Shown here one piece after another: positions 6,112 through 6,718 of a DNA stretch of 6,718 nt. The stretch is from Pseudomonadota bacterium. GTDB taxonomy: Bacteria > Pseudomonadota > Alphaproteobacteria > Rhizobiales > Rhizobiaceae. Position numbers and translations under genes: made by a program. Position 1 is the stretch's first letter, and every line of letters starts with the position of its first letter. The notes beneath the pieces were generated by a model, which saw only the letters and a program-made list of their open reading frames with translations, was not told the DNA's origin and made no database searches. The stretch covers positions 1 to 6,718 of the forward strand of contig QGUU01000137.1 of assembly GCA_003242525.1 (NCBI GenBank). Direction: 5' to 3'.

Positions 6112-6718
6112 ATGAATCCTCATTTCCGGAATTTCGCTATCTGGGTCATTATCGGCCTGCTGCTGATCGCGCTCTTCAACCTCTTCCAGAACCCGGCCCA
6201 GAGCCGCCGCGGCAACGAAATTCCTTATTCGGACTTCCTGAACGCCGTCGACTCGCGGTCGGTCTCCGAGGTCGTCATCCAGGGCAATCGGATTTCCGGC
6301 AAGTTCAGCGACACCGGCCTGTCTTTCAGCACCTACGCGCCGGAGGACCCCGGTCTGGTCGAGCGGCTGCGCCGGCAGGACGTGAAGATCGCCGCGCGCC
6401 CCTCCGATGAAGATGTGCCGTCGTTCCTGAGCGTCCTCGTCTCCTGGTTCCCGATGCTGCTCCTGATTGCGGTCTGGGTGTTCTTCATGCGCCAGATGCA
6501 GTCGGGCTCCGGGCGCGCTATGGGCTTCGGCAAGTCGAAGGCCAAGCTGCTGACCGAGCGCCACGGTCGCGTGACGTTCGATGACGTCGCTGGCGTCGAC
6601 GAGGCCAAGGCCGACCTCCAGGAGATCGTCGAGTTCCTGCGCGACCCGCAAAAGTTCCAACGCCTTGGCGGCCGCATTCCGCGTGGCGCGCTGCTGGTTG
6701 GCCCTCCGGGCACCGGTA
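6112..6718 (+). CDS. ftsH: ATP-dependent zinc metalloprotease FtsH, N-terminal part (cut by right edge)
   Basis: FtsH is the hexameric inner-membrane AAA+ protease that degrades misfolded membrane proteins and regulators such as sigma-32 and, in E. coli, LpxC. The 202 codons present show a first membrane segment (about 7-25), a periplasmic domain (about 26-102, with the typical IPYSDFLNAV and GNRISGKF), a second membrane segment (about 104-126, ending at FFMRQMQ), and the linker GRAMGFGKSKAKLL. The AAA+ domain then begins with VTFDDVAGVDEAKADLQEIV (154-173) and runs to GALLVGPPGTG, so the window ends within the Walker A loop just before its lysine. The rest of the ATPase domain and the zinc protease domain (HEXXH) lie outside. 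The ATG has a good ribosome binding site and gives the normal short cytoplasmic N-terminus. Most sense codons end in G or C, as expected for a well-expressed gene. The heat-shock promoter match upstream fits the gene. Confidence 0.97.
   Translation, partial: MNPHFRNFAIWVIIGLLLIALFNLFQNPAQSRRGNEIPYSDFLNAVDSRSVSEVVIQGNRISGKFSDTGLSFSTYAPEDPGLVERLRRQDVKIAARPSDEDVPSFLSVLVSWFPMLLLIAVWVFFMRQMQSGSGRAMGFGKSKAKLLTERHGRVTFDDVAGVDEAKADLQEIVEFLRDPQKFQRLGGRIPRGALLVGPPGTG

Noticed and set aside
5935..6660. Long minus-strand open frame opposite ftsH
   Set aside because: It is antisense to unmistakable FtsH coding sequence, and open antisense frames are common in GC-rich genes.

Overview
The window reads as ordinary core chromosome of an alphaproteobacterium, most likely of the Hyphomicrobiales (Rhizobiales). 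The grounds are the order pal - cpoB - tilS - ftsH, a GC-rich coding style with GTG starts, an FtsH N-terminus of alphaproteobacterial type, and a match to the alphaproteobacterial heat-shock promoter consensus ahead of ftsH. The genus cannot be settled from this sequence. All six genes lie on the + strand. I see no mobile element, CRISPR array, tRNA, rRNA or convincing minus-strand gene.

Region by region: (1) 1-2419 holds two translationally coupled genes, an M17 leucyl aminopeptidase (its start is at or just beyond the left edge) and an NlpC/P60 (C40) peptidase with SH3-like domains and no signal peptide. Their GTGA overlap points to one operon. (2) 2420-2717 is a 298-base gap with a weak promoter candidate and the pal leader. 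(3) 2718-3212 is pal, the outer-membrane peptidoglycan-associated lipoprotein, followed by a strong intrinsic terminator at 3250-3287. (4) 3288-3437 holds a putative promoter overlapping a perfect inverted repeat. (5) 3438-5867 is a two-gene unit, cpoB (ybgF) and tilS, separated by six bases and in the same reading frame. (6) 5868-6111 carries a good heat-shock (sigma-32 type) promoter match and a structured leader. (7) 6112 to the right edge is the first 202 codons of ftsH, cut inside the Walker A loop.

Functionally the window is mostly about the cell envelope and protein quality control. Pal and CpoB belong to the Tol-Pal system, which draws in the outer membrane at division and coordinates peptidoglycan synthesis. 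The aminopeptidase and the C40 peptidase could act in series on peptides, perhaps cytoplasmic muropeptides. TilS makes the lysidine needed to read AUA codons. FtsH is the membrane AAA+ protease. tolB is not directly upstream of pal as it is in the classical cluster; the C40 gene occupies that place. I found no evidence of an undescribed system. The points most worth a second look are the ftsH heat-shock promoter, the coupled peptidase pair, and the way a terminator splits pal from cpoB.
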